A stretch of DNA of 64,000 bases from Carettochelys insculpta (lineage: Eukaryota > Chordata > Testudines > Carettochelyidae): the NCBI RefSeq assembly GCF_033958435.1, contig NC_134137.1, positions 105,720,501-105,784,500 on the forward strand, given 5' to 3'. The notes under the pieces were generated by a model that made no database searches, was not told where the DNA came from, and worked only from the letters and a program-made list of their open reading frames with translations. Of the stretch, positions 11,892-24,129 are shown in pieces (within the stretch, counting starts at the first letter, position 1; every line of letters starts with the position of its first letter). The position numbers were made by a program, and so were the translations under genes.

Positions 11892-11894
11892 TTC

Positions 11895-12620
11895 GTAGCC
11901 TATTCTGGTGCTTTACTACCCTTCCAGTGAAATAGATTTTTTTTTTTTTGCTAATATTCATTTTAGATCACCCCCACTACAAATTGAGACAATAGTTTCT
12001 TTTTCAGTCATCTGCCACCACTCAGAAAAGGTGGCAGAAGTCTGCTATCAAATCCTCCCCTTCCCTTCAATCTTCTCTTCTGCAGACTAAATAAGCCCAG
12101 TTCTCTCAGCTTTTCATCATAAATCACTGCTCTCTGCTGGACTGTCTCCTATTTGTCCATATCCTTTCTGTGGCAGGGGCCCAAAGCTAGACGCAATATC
12201 CGGGTGCAGCCTCACCAGTGCCGAACAGAGAATAATCACTTCCCTCGATCTGCTGGCAGTGCTCCTAGCAATGCAGCCAAATATGCCATTAGCCTTCTTG
12301 GCAACAAAGGCACACTGTTGACTCAATGTCCAGCTTCATTTCCACTGTAATCCCCAGCCCCTTTTCCACAGAACTGCCACTTAGTCCCCAGGTAGTCCCA
12401 GTTGGTCCCCAGCCTACAGCAGTGTGTGCAATTTTGCACTTGTCCTTGTTGAACCACATCAGATTTCTTTAGGCCTAATCCTCCAATTTGTTTAGGTCAT
12501 TCTGGACATTACCTCTACCTTGCAGTTTATTTCTCTCTCCCCCCAGCTTCATGTCCTCCTCAATCTTACGGAGGGTGCAATCCATCCCACCATCCAGATA
12601 ATTAATGAAGGCGTTTAAAA
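11895..12620 (-). mobile_element. CR1 LINE ORF2 3' part, minus strand (part 2)
   Basis: On the minus strand this reads as the end of CR1 reverse transcriptase and what follows it. GMDCTLRKIEEDMKLGGE corresponds to the CR1 DCTLSKFADDTKLGGE block, and further on come [18 protein letters not shown] and [14 protein letters not shown]. Many frame breaks show it is old. The copy is 5'-truncated near 12620, as is usual for LINEs. Confidence 0.82.
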
Positions 12621-13506
12621 AAAAAGCAAGCAAGTAGCCAAAATTAAACAATACTACCCTCAAAATTAAACAACTCATATTTGTTTTTAATTTTTCCTTT
12701 CTTACCCCCATTCCGGTAGTTCTTCTCAGAGCACTGATCAAGTCCCTAGATATCATTAACTACTTCATCCTCTGCACCCCTTCCCTACTCTCTCTCAGTT
12801 ACAGTCTTGGCTCTACTTTCACAGAGGAGAGCAAGAAAAAATAAGAAAGCGGCTTCCAAATTGGCCCATCATCACTAGAGAATGAGTTTGCTGCCAAAGA
12901 ATTAAACTAGGAGATAGCTGAGGATCCCATTCAGACTACTAAAAATTCTTTCCTTATCTTGAGAGCTTCTTTGCTACAGTACAACAGGAGGGAGTACATG
13001 CTGAAGTGGTGGTATAAGAAGGGAAATGAAGCATGCACTCAGATCATTCATATCTTCCCCCTTTTCAGAAATGGAAAGAGGTAGAGATCTGACAGTGCTG
13101 CGCTCTATTTTTTCCTGAATATTCCCAAAATATAGAGTAGGACAAGAAATAAGAATCCCACTGAGACTGAATGCAGAATGCCAACAACAGGAAAGATTTT
13201 CTTGCTTGGGCAAAGCCTGAATTATCAAGAGAAAAGTGTATTCCAACAGCAGCACAGAAAATAAGCTTAAGCTCTGAATGGACTCCATAAAACTCCTTAA
13301 AAAGAAAAGCTATATAACCCATTAAACATACTTTCCCCTCACATCTTAATAAAATTCCTTTATAACATATGTTATAACCTATTAATTACCTTTACCATCA
13401 TTGGCTTCAAGAAATGTCCATTAGAATCTACTGATTTTATAGACAACATGATTTACATTGAAGTATAGCAATGCAAACACCACATAAATCAGCTTATTTT
13501 ACACAC
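12621..13506. other. UGGT2 intron 3, no recognised feature
   Basis: Intron sequence with no feature I can name. Confidence 0.55.
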
Positions 13507-13637
13507 CTGTTGAAACATCTGAACAGTTGGTGAGTACGCCCTTATGGAAAGTGCAAACTTCAACAGATTGATCTGCAAATTGGACAAAAACTGTCCTGCT
13601 TTCTTCAGGATTAAGTTGTAATAAGAATGTTCAGAAT
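13507..13637 (-). CDS. UGGT2: UGGT2 coding exon 3
   Basis: This 131-nt exon follows a TTTTTAACAG acceptor and ends CAG|GTGTGT. Its first two bases complete an Asp codon begun in exon 2. The 43 codons that follow include SEHSYYNLILKKAGQFLSNL and QINLLKFALSIRAYSP, close to the human SYYNLILKKAGQFL and INLLKFAFSIRAYSP segments. The exon ends in phase 0. Conservation over a helical, non-catalytic segment argues for a functional gene. Confidence 0.94.
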
Positions 13638-16621
13638 CTGTTAAAAACAACATGAGGAAGATTTGATTATTTGACCCCAAATGGTATGGCATCTCCATTC
13701 CCATTCGGCAACATGCAAATATTACACCAGTATTGACTGTCAATGGAAAACAAAGGGATCTGAACAGTCTCACTTGGTGAACTATTCTACTTTGCACATC
13801 TAAAAGCTTCACACCAAAGGGGTTGGGGGGACATGCAAGTTTGAATTAAGTAGCCTCATATACCATCTCTCTGAACATTTTCAGGAACTGAAAAACCCTC
13901 TAAGACACGAAAGGCAATAATGCTTCTCTGTATAACCTTACTGCCAACAACTTATTAAGCAATATAAGGACATGCTGAAAACACCCATGAAAAAATGCAG
14001 CAACGGTGTCAACACTTGGGAGAACCTTGGCCAAGACTGTCCCAAGTGGAGAAGAGTAATATGTGAGCAGGTGGCACAATTTGAGAGATCCCACCACAGT
14101 GAGGATAATGAGAGGTGGGGAAGAATAAAAGAGCACCAAAAACTGCCCTGCGCCCCTCCAACAGCTACCCCTTCTGTGAGAAGATCTGCAGTCCAGAATT
14201 GGGCTGATCAGCCATCAATGCACGCACAAATAGGAGTGTGACATGAAGACATCCTACTCGTTATCGAGTGACCACCAACACAATTTATTTCAATTTTATT
14301 TATTAATCTGTTTTAGGCTTGGACTTTGTGCTGTTCAAAAACATTTTATATAAGATTGCTCATCTGCAAATGGAGTTCTTCGAGATGGCCTCTGCACATT
14401 TATTTTTGAGGTGCGCCATTACATAGCTTGGACTACAACAACTTAGACCACCAGGGTGCTCTCATGCACCCTGACCCTCCTTTCACAATGCCAAATGTTG
14501 GAGAGCAAAACAATGAAAGTGGGTATAGCATACCAGCCATCAATTCTTTCCTATGCTCCTCAGATTGTAAATTCAAATTAGAACTTCAGGGAGGAAAACA
14601 AGATGGGTATGGACTTAAGATAAGCATCTTGTTAATGGAAGATCTACATTTAATTATACTTTACCAATGATGTTATCTAAAAACAATGCTACTAATTTAA
14701 AATCTTAGTTTGTAATTGTCTAAATCAGTACTAAGGTTATGGCCTGCCCTAAAGGAACTGCCAGGGAAGAAAGCTAGCTCTGCTGACCCCTGAAAGGAAA
14801 TGGATAGAGCTCTCTGATCGAGAAGAGGTAAACAAGCATTAAATCTTCAAAATCAAAAACACTATTAATTTAGAAGTGAGTGGCTACAGTAAAAGGATAC
14901 ATAGGTTGTCAAGGCTGGTAATGGGGGTCAGCTAATCAAACAAAACTCTCCTGGACCCTGTCTCTGCAGTTCCCAAAGAAAGAGAAGTTTTCCTAACTTC
15001 AGTCCTCCTTGAAATCAGTCAGGAGCTGCCGTCACCAAGTGTACAAAATCCCATTTTCCAGGAAATAAATCCCTTCAAATCTCTTCCCTGAGGGCAACCC
15101 TCCCCATCTCCCAAGGAGTTGAAAAGGAACAACAAAAGCACTCCACCAAAACACACACACACACACACGGGTAAAGACTCTGGTAACATGTCTGCAACCA
15201 GACACATAGTCTTGATCTAATAATAAAACAAGTCCTACAGGGGCTTAAAACTATCTTTGCAAACATTGTACATGGCTTACAAGAACCTGAATTAAAGCAA
15301 AAGACAGTGATTTTTCCCTGGATTAGATTATTGGTTTGTTGGTTACAGGAAATAACCAGCTCAGACACACCTACCAAGCCTCCAACCAATGAAAACAAAA
15401 AGTTTTATGCAACTACCTAAACTGTTCCCTACTCATAAATTCTGATGAGCCCAGGGAAGAAAGAGCTCACCTCTTTCCTTTGTGCCTGGAGAGATTCCGC
15501 CCTCTTTTCTATTTCTCTTTTTTCTCTAACAAAAGGGAGATGCTGATGTGATTCAATTTCAAGTTTGAATTTTTCCACTACTTCCTTTAGGCTCTTGGCC
15601 ATTCCCTGCCCTCTCAAGGCTTTCCCTCAGAGGCAGGTTAGTTTAACCTTTCCTAATTCTCCAGATAAATTTAGGCTTTTCTTTGCAGCTGCCATTCAAT
15701 ACATAGGTACAATAAGGGTTGCACTTAAAAGGGAATGAAATGTCATAGCAAATTAAAGACTCATCAGTACAATAACAATCTTAGTTAATTCTACAGCATA
15801 AAACTATATAATCATATACTTAACACTCTATAACACAAAACGCTAACCATAGTAATTTAACATTTACTATTTAACTGTGCATATGCTATACATCCAGTAA
15901 ATGCAAGCCACGTGATTACTAGATGAATAGAGGAAGATCTCACTCAGACCACAGGCACCCAGTTTTACTTACAAACCAAATGCATGTGTTCTTAGATTGT
16001 AAATAAAAGAAGATTAAACTTGCAAGGACTTTCTTAAAATCTCTTTAATATCTACTTTGATCATTTTGTTCTGTCTCGCATCTGGGAGCATTATTTGTTT
16101 GTCACTAATGGTGTGCCATTGGATACTGTAATAGTTGTTGCTGGCTGCTCCTGACGTAAAGCACTATTTCCCAGTAGCAGAGGCTGAAGCCATTTTGGAC
16201 ACTGGGCAGCGACTGGAGTAGCCCCCAGTGAGGTAGGTAACAGAAGCAGCAGTTGCTTAGGGCAACCTTGGAATGGTGCAGCTGCTGAAGCAAGCTCTTT
16301 TTGGGCTGCTTCTTTGCAGGCATCTGTTGCAGTTCCTGCAGCAACTTCTTAGGTAGTTTCTGCTTCCTTGCCAATATTTTGCACCATCTTCTCTCTTCAA
16401 GGTCACCAAACCCACTACAGGGTTGGCCTGTTGCTTGTCCTCCTGACATAGTAGCTGGTCACCCAAGTTCATACAATCACCTTTCAGATATTTGCATATG
16501 CTAATTTAGGCCACGTGTGCTGACATGTGACAACCCAGGCTTAGCAAATCAGTTTCCAGACGTTAGCATATACTAATTCAGTCGTGTACCAAAATGTGAC
16601 ATGCCATTCTATAAGTTAAAC
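13638..16621. other. UGGT2 intron 2, left part
   Basis: Mostly unremarkable intron DNA. A short AC run lies at 15151-15168. A segment near 14350-14420 (GTTCTTCGAGATGGCCTCTG) faintly resembles a DIRS end. A lysine/glutamate-rich minus-strand frame at 15429-15617 is not recognisable. None is strong enough for its own entry. Confidence 0.4.
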
Positions 16622-16736
16622 TAAAGCTCAGTGGTTTAAGCACTGGCCTTGTAAATCCAGGATTATGAGCTCAGTCCTTGAGGGGGCCCAACTAGGACAA
16701 ATAGATGTTTAAAAAAAAAAAAAAAAAAAAAAAAAG
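16622..16736 (+). mobile_element. tRNA-derived SINE, truncated, poly-A tailed
   Basis: The head has a box-A-like AAGCTCAGTGGTTTAAGC and a box-B-like AGGATTATGAGCTCAGTCC, then a run of about 27 A at 16709-16735. It lacks the 3' body seen in its neighbour. Such promoters recruit RNA polymerase III. It is not a functional tRNA gene because no acceptor stem closes. Confidence 0.7.
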
Positions 16737-16744
16737 CTGGGGGA

Positions 16745-16935
16745 CAGAGGAATAGCTCAGAGGGCTGAGCATTGGCCTGCTAAACCAAGGATTATGAGCT
16801 CAATCCTTGTGGGGGGCATTTAGGGATCTCAGCCAAATATATTTAAAAAAAATCTATCAGGGATGGTGCTTGTTCCTGCCAAGAGGGCAGGGGCTGGACT
16901 CGACCTCCAATGGTTTCTTCCAGCTCTAAGAGATA
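16745..16935 (+). mobile_element. tRNA-derived SINE with LINE-like tail
   Basis: The box A (TAGCTCAGAGGGCTGAGC) and box B (GGATTATGAGCTCAATCC) are clear. They are followed by TTTAGGGATCT and a 3' tail with GGGCAGGGGCTGGACTCGAC and TTCTTCCAGCTCTAAGAGAT. The tail resembles a CR1-type LINE end, as expected if CR1 machinery mobilised the SINE. The whole looks like the tortoise-type tRNA-Lys SINE of cryptodiran turtles. It stands head-to-tail behind the truncated copy at 16622-16736. Confidence 0.75.
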
Positions 16936-17130
16936 AGTATATCTTCTATTTCCTATGGGCTACAACAGAGATGGCAACGATTTTCACAGAGGAGCCACTC
17001 CATAAATTTTGGTACTGGTTGTGGGCGAGTTCTGGGTCCCTCAGAAGGGACGGGGCTTTAGGCAGAAGTGTTGGGGTTGGGTGCAACAGTGAGAGACAAA
17101 GAGAGTATGAGTGTGAAAGAGAAACACTTT

Positions 17131-17532
17131 GGCTCTGTCTACACTACCTACCTATTTTGAAGGGAGAATGGTAAGTAGGGTGTCGGGAGATTATTAATGA
17201 AGAGCTGTGTTGCATATGTAGCACTTCATTAAGCTAATTCTCCCCTGCAGCAACTTCAACGTGCTAAATGTTAAACTTCAAAGTGCTGGCTCACGTGTAG
17301 GAGTAATTTTGAGGAGTAAAGGGACTTTGAAGTTGCCCAAGCACTTCGAAATACCGGCGGGTTAGCCGCAGCTACATGCAAGCTGGCACTTCGAAGTTTA
17401 ACACTTTGGAGATGCCGCGGGGGATAATTAGCTTAATGAAGTGCTACATATGCACCACAGCACTTCATTAATAATCTCCCAACACCCTACTTACCATCTT
17501 CCCTTCGAAGTAAGGAAGTAATGTACACGAGC
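17131..17532. mobile_element. Fold-back MITE, family F copy 1
   Basis: Nearly the whole 400 bp is one imperfect palindrome. The left side carries GGCTCTGTCTACACTACC, GGTAAGTAGGGTGTCGGGAG and CACTTCATTAAGCTAATT; the right side carries the same blocks inverted. A sister copy lies at 23050-23420. Non-coding; mobilising transposase unknown. Confidence 0.8.
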
Positions 17533-19300
17533 TTTTTGCGTGCGAGAAAGAGACTGACACAAAGGGTGTGCTGAAGTGTGTATGTCACACGGACTGTTTG
17601 TCGGGAGGGTTATGTGTGATGGTGACAGTGTGTGTGCGTGCTGGTTGCTGCTGGTAAGTTTCTGAGAGAAGCCACTCTCTGTCTCTTTACGGGAAATCTG
17701 TCCTTCTCTGTTGTCTCCTCACTCCCTACTCTGCACTCCTGAGTGTGTCACTTATCATCCATACTTCCAACTGAAGCAGCTCCACTATGCGTCTCCCTCC
17801 TCCGATCCCTGTCCTGCAGAGATGGGCTACGGGGCAGAGGAGCATTCTGACTTTAGCACTACCCTTTCCCCTCCACCTCAGCACAGCTAGCAGGAGAATC
17901 CTAGGAGCAACTTGACCGCAGACAGAACAAGTTGGGGGAGGCGCAGCTGACTACATGCTGCTGGCTATAAGTATGAACACTGTTAATTAGCCGAATGGGC
18001 TAGAGAGAAATACTTGGCAAGCTGGATCCACGCCCCGGGCCTAAATTGGCCCACCCCGAGCTACAATGTAAATCTATGCTATTTCTCAGGTGGTGAGTGA
18101 GTGACCCCTGGCTACTTCCTGTTTCAACTATAAGGAATTATGGAAGGCTCTAGAAGTCTCTTCATACTGGAAATGGAATTTACCATTATGTCACAGGAAA
18201 CTTAATTATTGCACCAGAGGTGGTAGACTCGTATGCTCCTTACTGTGGAATCTTCCAACGGAAACAAGACTTTACATTACTGGTAATGGGGTTTTCCATT
18301 ACATCACCCTATATCATCTGTTACTGTATTTTCTGTATTTAAATTATTTTTATTGAAGGAAAGTTTTATTCTTAAACTAATTACAAGTCTAAGCATTTCA
18401 AAAAATCTGAACACTCCCCATGCTTTTATGTAAAATTGAGCAAGTTATAATATTCCTGATTTTGAACCCACTTGCTGAGGTTTTTTTCTATAAGCCCTTT
18501 AATTAAAGTGCTACAGGGCATTTCAAGCAGCTGAGGCAAAATCCCTCACTATAATCTTAGAAATTCTGTTGGGGAATAACTTTCAGTTTTTCTTAAAATG
18601 ATCTCTGCATATTCCCATTCTAGAAATTTTAGCAATCAGAACTCTTCCCTGCAGACAATGGGTCCTATTTAAATAAAAACTATTATACTTATTTGCAAAA
18701 TTAGGCAGTTGGTCTATGCCAGACCTAAAGGATAACATTTTGTAAAAGTATCAATCAAATTCAAATGCCAGCTCTGTAAATTCCTAATATGAAAATATTT
18801 GTAAGGCAGGACACGAAAATAACCTTCATCCTAAATAAGAGAGTTCTAAAACCTCCTGCAAGAGGAACAGTGCTGTGTTTACAGCATTATTCAATATAGA
18901 GTCTCACACACATAGGAAGCCTTTGAAATGCAATTATCTGGTTTTCCCCATAAGAGACAAGCAGCCTCAGTGATCTCTTGTATTCCTTAGATCTATTCAG
19001 ATAAGGCTAATGTTCTCTCAGCATCCCTGGTGATTTGCTAAGCTTTTCTTCAGTGAAAGTGAGGCCTAGGAAAAAATAGTGACAAATTTATGGACTGGTT
19101 TGGGTGACATGTTTTTACCACTTTTGAGAAAAAATTCAGATGTGAATAGAAGACCACTTTATCTTTGCGAAAATGCTCTGAAAGGTGCTTGCAATCAGGA
19201 TAGCTTGAGGCTCATTCACTCTACTATCAGCTATAATATGGAGGCTTTGATAACTCACGTCTTAATTGAAGTATGAAACAGGCAGCATTCAATGCAGTTT
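17533..19300. other. UGGT2 intron 2, middle part
   Basis: Contains weak hAT-like end sequences near 16968-17040 (GAGATGGCAACGATTTTCAC) and 18030-18080 (reverse of a GGCCCA...GATCC end). They suggest an old hAT element split by the MITE at 17131-17532. Otherwise nothing recognisable. Confidence 0.35.
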
Positions 19301-19304
19301 CTGA

Positions 19305-21285
19305 GACAAAACAAAACCTCTCTAATCAGAAACTCTCTCATCTGGCAACATCCATAATGTGGCATGATTTTTTGACATTCATGATGGGCTAGCACCAGTG
19401 CTGGAATTTCCCTTCATGGCTTATTTGTAAGGTCAATGATTTGTAAATAGATTTGGTTTTTCGCCATAAGATTGGGAGACAGGATAAAATTTGTCCTACC
19501 AAAACATGTGGATAAATCATCTGATGCTGGTACCCATCTAGGACACTATTTGGGGTGCAAGCAGCCACTGCACAAACAGAACTACCCTTAGCCCTCTTTC
19601 ACTCCAACAGCTTGGGGCCAGGTGAGAAGTGCCCCTCCACAGCCACCACAGCTCTGCTGGGCACAGCTAGGGGAGGGCTGCCTTCCCCCCAGCCAGGGCA
19701 GATCTGAACTAGGCTGGATGCATGCCTATCCACTGGCAGCAGCAGCATCTCCAGGGTGGGCACCATGGCCAGGGGAGAAGTGTACTTGGCCAGCTTCAAT
19801 ACATAGCTGCTGCAACCAGGGGAGAGTACCTCTGCCTGCCAGCCACAGGACAGAACTGCCATGGCTGTGGAGAGGAGTAGCCCTTCCTCAGCCCAGCATG
19901 GAACTCCCATGGCAGATAGAAAAGGGTCCCTCACCTGGGCCAAGCATGGAGCTGCCATGGGTAGGGAAGAGGCATCCCTCCATGTTGGCAGTCAGCCGAC
20001 AGATTCAGCATTGTGCAGCAGCCCTAAGCCCCTGCACTGGATGTTAGGCAGCTGAACAATTTAGAGTAATCCTAATATATAAGGGGATTTCTGTGACCAA
20101 ACCCATAACGGTCTCTATGTGCTGGAACCATGAAAGACTTGTGCTTTGAGTTGCAGAATCCAGACACTGAGATTAAGAGTGAATCTCTCACTTTGCAACT
20201 GGATGTAACAAGTGATCAAGACAGTCACTGATGAATAAAATGCTGTCTTTCTCAGGTAAGGTCACCATGTCTGCAAGGCCATGTGGGAGCAAGCAGTATG
20301 ATGTTTGCGTTCTTTCCTCTTATTGTCAACAGACCTCAGTAATAAGAACAGGGGAGGGGGGCTGGGAAGCATAAAGATCCTCGTCCCAAGGAAAAAGCCA
20401 TCCACTCCCCACCCTGGAGCAGTGCAATTAGACATCTCTTGCTCTAGTGAATAGCAAATAGATCTACTACTGGTGTTCCCCTGTTGGAATATGGTGTGGA
20501 GCAGCAGGACTATCTCCAAGTTGTGAGAATTGCCAACTCAGATGATCAACTGTCATGTTATGTATTCCCAGTATACAGACTGCTAATATGAGGACCTAGT
20601 GGGACAGTAAAGACTTAGCTGTCCAGCATGTTGATAAATGGGGGGCAGGGAGGTGCTCGGTAATCAAATATTACAGTTAACTAAGGATTAACCACAATAA
20701 GTGTAGGAAGGGGTGAAGGCTTTGGCTGGTGGAGGGGTGCAAGCTCCAGGATGGGGCCATGAACGAGTGTCCTGGCGTAAAGAAGAGGGCTCCATACCTG
20801 AGGAGGAGCACAGGAGCGCTTTTGGGCTGTCAGATAGAGGCAGTACTCACCTATCAGGCAACTTCCCAAAAGTAGAACAGCTTTTGGGCTGTCAGATAAA
20901 GGTCGTATTCACATATCAGGCAGCTTCCCGACAGTGGAACATGTTCTTGCTGCTCCTCGACAGAAGTGCAGCTAGGGAGTCCTGGGCAGTGCCTCTGCCC
21001 ACAGGCTCTGCCCCCACAGCTCCCATTGGCCCCAGTTCCCAGCCAATGGGAGCTGCAGAGCCAGTGTGGGATAGGACAGGGTACCGGATGGAGCCTCTGT
21101 AGCTGTTCATCTGCTTAGGAGCATTAGGGACACATCACTGTTTCTGTGGACTCACACGCAGCCAGGTAGAAAGCCTACCAGGCCCATACCAACTAGACAT
21201 TAAACTGGACTTTCCACAATTAGAAATTCCTGCTTTTACAGAATTTACGGGGTTGCAGAGTGCCAGATAAAACAGATTTTACTGC
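19305..21285. mobile_element. Possible Tigger-like DNA element with GC-rich interior
   Basis: The left segment (19315-19370) has CTCTAATCAG, ATCTGGCAACATCC and GTGGCATGATTT, and the right segment (21245-21285) has the inverse AGTGCCAGATAAAACAGATT. Both resemble ends of a Tc1/mariner-type element. The interior (19600-20050) is GC-rich with repeated GCCATGG blocks and no transposase. The pairing of the ends is inferred, not proved. Confidence 0.35.
20819..20940. repeat. 61-bp tandem duplication
   Basis: Two adjacent units each start GCTTTTGGGCTGTCAGATA and continue to CAGGCA(A/G)CTTCCC and GTGGAAC/GTAGAAC. They differ at several bases. Confidence 0.8.
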
Positions 21286-21903
21286 ATCAAATGTTACGCC
21301 AAATTCCATACATACTGCCCCCAGCAGAATCCCTTTTTACCCACTAACGTTGTAATTGATTTCATACAAAAATTATAACATTTCTTAGGTGCGCCTTTTG
21401 ACTGCTTTGCCCAAATTCCTCACTGCCATCAATTCCATTACTCTCATAATGATTATTTCTCTGAATACCAGTTCTACCATTTTACCAACTTTTAAAATTA
21501 AACTTACCAGAAAACAATCAGTCCTTTTATCTAAAAATAATACTTGAGTGTTTGATTTTTCCAATCTTGTGGTACCTTGTCTAGTTCTCCACAAGTCTTT
21601 ATAAGTAATTGCCAGTAGGCTGGGATACAAATCCTCTAGCCATAATTAGTATACATTTAGTTCTATAGCTCCCAACTGTGCATTTTCTTACCTGTTTTAA
21701 TATAAAAATTACTATACTAACCAGGACATTTTTATTTTCTGATTATCCCATATCACTTTTAAAAGGACAAACCTAAGTATTTCAGTCATACGTATCACCC
21801 TTTATCTGATTGCCTTCACCATTTGTTAACTGATCCACGTTTTCACTATAATTTGTTCTCCCCCACTTATATTAGTACTCATTCTTCTTAAAACATTTAA
21901 GTA

Positions 21904-23038
21904 CAGTAAACTCTTCCATGTCTAGAACAAGAAGTCTTGTGGCACCTTATAGACTAACAGATATTTTGGAGCATAAGCTTTTGTGGGCAAAGACCCGCTT
22001 CATCAGATGCATAAGTTGGCGGGGGGGGGGCGCGTTTCAGAGGGGTATTTAAAGAATGGGGTCCCAGAAGAAGGGAGGGCCAGAGCTGACAAGGTCTATT
22101 CAGCAAGGTGGAAATGGCCCATTATCAACAGTAGGTATCAAAAGAGGAAAAAACAAGTCAGATCAGACAGGGGGATATGAGCCACTGTCAGAGTCTAATC
22201 GGGAGATCTGAACACCCAGGGCAGAGAAGCTGCCTTTGTAAGCTGTGAGCCACTCCCAGTCTCTGTTTAATCCTTGGTTAATGGAGTCAAATTTGCAAAT
22301 AAATTGCAGCTCAGAGATTTCTCTCTCTATCTGATTTTTTAAATTTCTTTGTTTCAGGACTGCCACCCTTAAATCTGCTACTGAGTGTCCAGGCAGACTG
22401 AAGTGTTCCCCCACAGGCTTCTGTACATTACCATTCACGATGTCCGAGATGCAATTTGATCTGACTTGTTTTTAACTCTTTTGATACCCACTATTGATAA
22501 TGGGCCATTTCCACCTTGCTGAATAGACCTTGTCAGCTCTGGCCCTCCCTTTTTCTGGGACCCCATTCTTTCAATACCCCTCTGAAACCACCCTCCCCTC
22601 ACTCATGCATCTAATGAAGCAGGTCCTTGCCCATGAAAGCTTATGCTCCAAAATATCTGTTAGTCTATAAGGTGCCACAGGACTTCTTGTTGTTCTCAAA
22701 GCTACAGACTAACATGGCTACCTCTCTGATACTTGTCTTCCATATCTAGCTTTCTATTATCCAGAACTCTCAAATAATCGGCATTTTAACCATAAGTGAA
22801 CTTTAGCTATGTTTTCTACAAGTACAGTATAGTGAAAATAAATACAAACACAGTATATGTTTACAGTGCACAATACTACAGTTGTTCATAAAGTACTCTG
22901 CATACATTTTTGTTTGTTTCTTAAGATCTCATCTCATTTTCCTTTAGTGTTATACATTGCTAGGTATACTGCTCTATTGTTCAGAATATTTGACTATCTC
23001 GCAACCTCCCGGTCCTGAGGCCAGATATGAGTTTACTG
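21904..23038. mobile_element. Tigger-like MITE split by a Penelope-like insertion
   Basis: The left end CAGTAAACTC follows TA at 21902-21903, and the right end GAGTTTACTG at 23029-23038 is its exact inverse. Without the inserted 21926-22735 block plus one duplicated target copy the element is about 310 bp. It carries the CTATTATCCAGAACTCTC motif of Tigger-like repeats and no gene. Confidence 0.65.
21926..22735 (-). mobile_element. Penelope-like element fragment with inverted ends
   Basis: The 810-bp insertion is flanked by a 14-bp target duplication with one mismatch (TCTTCCATGTCTAG at 21912-21925, TCTTCCATATCTAG at 22736-22749). The left part, on the minus strand, encodes the end of the GIY-YIG endonuclease region (PVGEHFSLPGHSVADLRVAV, REISELQFICKFD). 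The first 250 bp or so then reappear in opposite orientation at about 22450-22700 (GCTCCAAAATATCTGTTAGT, inverted). The right end has an extra tail of about 45 bp absent from the left. The RT domain is missing. Confidence 0.82.
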
Positions 23039-23049
23039 CACTTTGAACA

Positions 23050-23420
23050 ACACTAACTCAGGCTACCAACCTACTTTGAAGGGATGAGGGTAAGTAGTGT
23101 GTTGGGAGTTTACTAACAAAGTGCTGCACTGCATATGCAGCACTTCATTAAGCAAATTCCCACCCCCCAAGGAAACTTCTAAGTTTTAAACTTCTAAGTG
23201 CCAGCTTGCATCTAGCCGTGGCTCACCCTTTGAAGTACCAGCAGGTGAGCTGCAGCTAGACATGAGCCAGAACTTCGAAGGTTAAAACTTCGAAGTCGCT
23301 GCAGGGGAGGAATTTGCCTAATGAAGTGCTACATATGCAATGCAGCACTTCATTAATAAACTCCCAACACCCTACTTATCATCCTCACTTCAAAGTAGTG
23401 AGCTAGTGTAGACATAGCCT
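23050..23420. mobile_element. Fold-back MITE, family F copy 2
   Basis: Same family as 17131-17532. The GGGTAAGTAGTGTGTTGGGAG-like block (shortened) and CACTTCATTAAG are mirrored by CTTAATGAAG-type and CCCAACACCCTACTTATCAT blocks. The right end GTGTAGACATAGCC is intact and the left end is decayed. Confidence 0.75.
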
Positions 23421-24129
23421 CAGCAACGCATACGGAGTACAGAAAAGTTTGCTTCTTTTTCCTTCCTCTATTACACCCTACTTCTCTCTCACACACACAT
23501 TATCTCTCTCCCTCCTCCCATCTTTGAGTAGCCCACACCGTTTTCTGCTCAGTAGTGAGCTGATCCTCCACTATTTAAGTCAATGGGATTTTTTCCAACC
23601 AACTTCTCCAAGAGGAGAACTGGCCCCTAGAATACTTTGAGTTTTCAAATGTTTTCTTTAACTTTGAGACTCATGAGCTCGTGTGTGTACGCCAAGAACC
23701 AAATTTTCAACATGGTCATTCAAGTAACATAGTCACACACATAAAGCTTCTTTATTACCCTACTGTTCTTAAAAAAAAGAAGTCTTATTTTTAGGAAATA
23801 AATCAAGGATAGCTTGTCCTCTTGTAGGACACAGAGAACAGGTGATAAAAATAGATTAACCAAATTCAGATTTATTCTCAATAGACATTTACATTGTTAA
23901 AAGTCACCATGGATTACTAGTTAACATGGCTTCAGTTCCTGTAAGTTAAGACCTTTGGTCATCATCTATTCCAGAAAGATATATTGAAAAAAAAAAAAAA
24001 AGTTGTGTAGTTCCTTTGTTTTTCTGTTTATGTATACTTATAATCCTTCACAACCACTTCTGAAAATACTTTTGACAATGTTTTTCTGTTTTTCCCAACT
24101 TCTGTCCTGCGTATACCCGTTACTTAATG

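Noticed and set aside
16745..16820. A functional tRNA gene
   Set aside because: Box A and box B are present, but no cloverleaf closes and a SINE body with CR1-like tail follows.
19599..20047. Two overlapping opposite-strand frames of 119 and 141 codons
   Set aside because: Low-complexity GC-rich repeats with no domain, inside a probable transposon.
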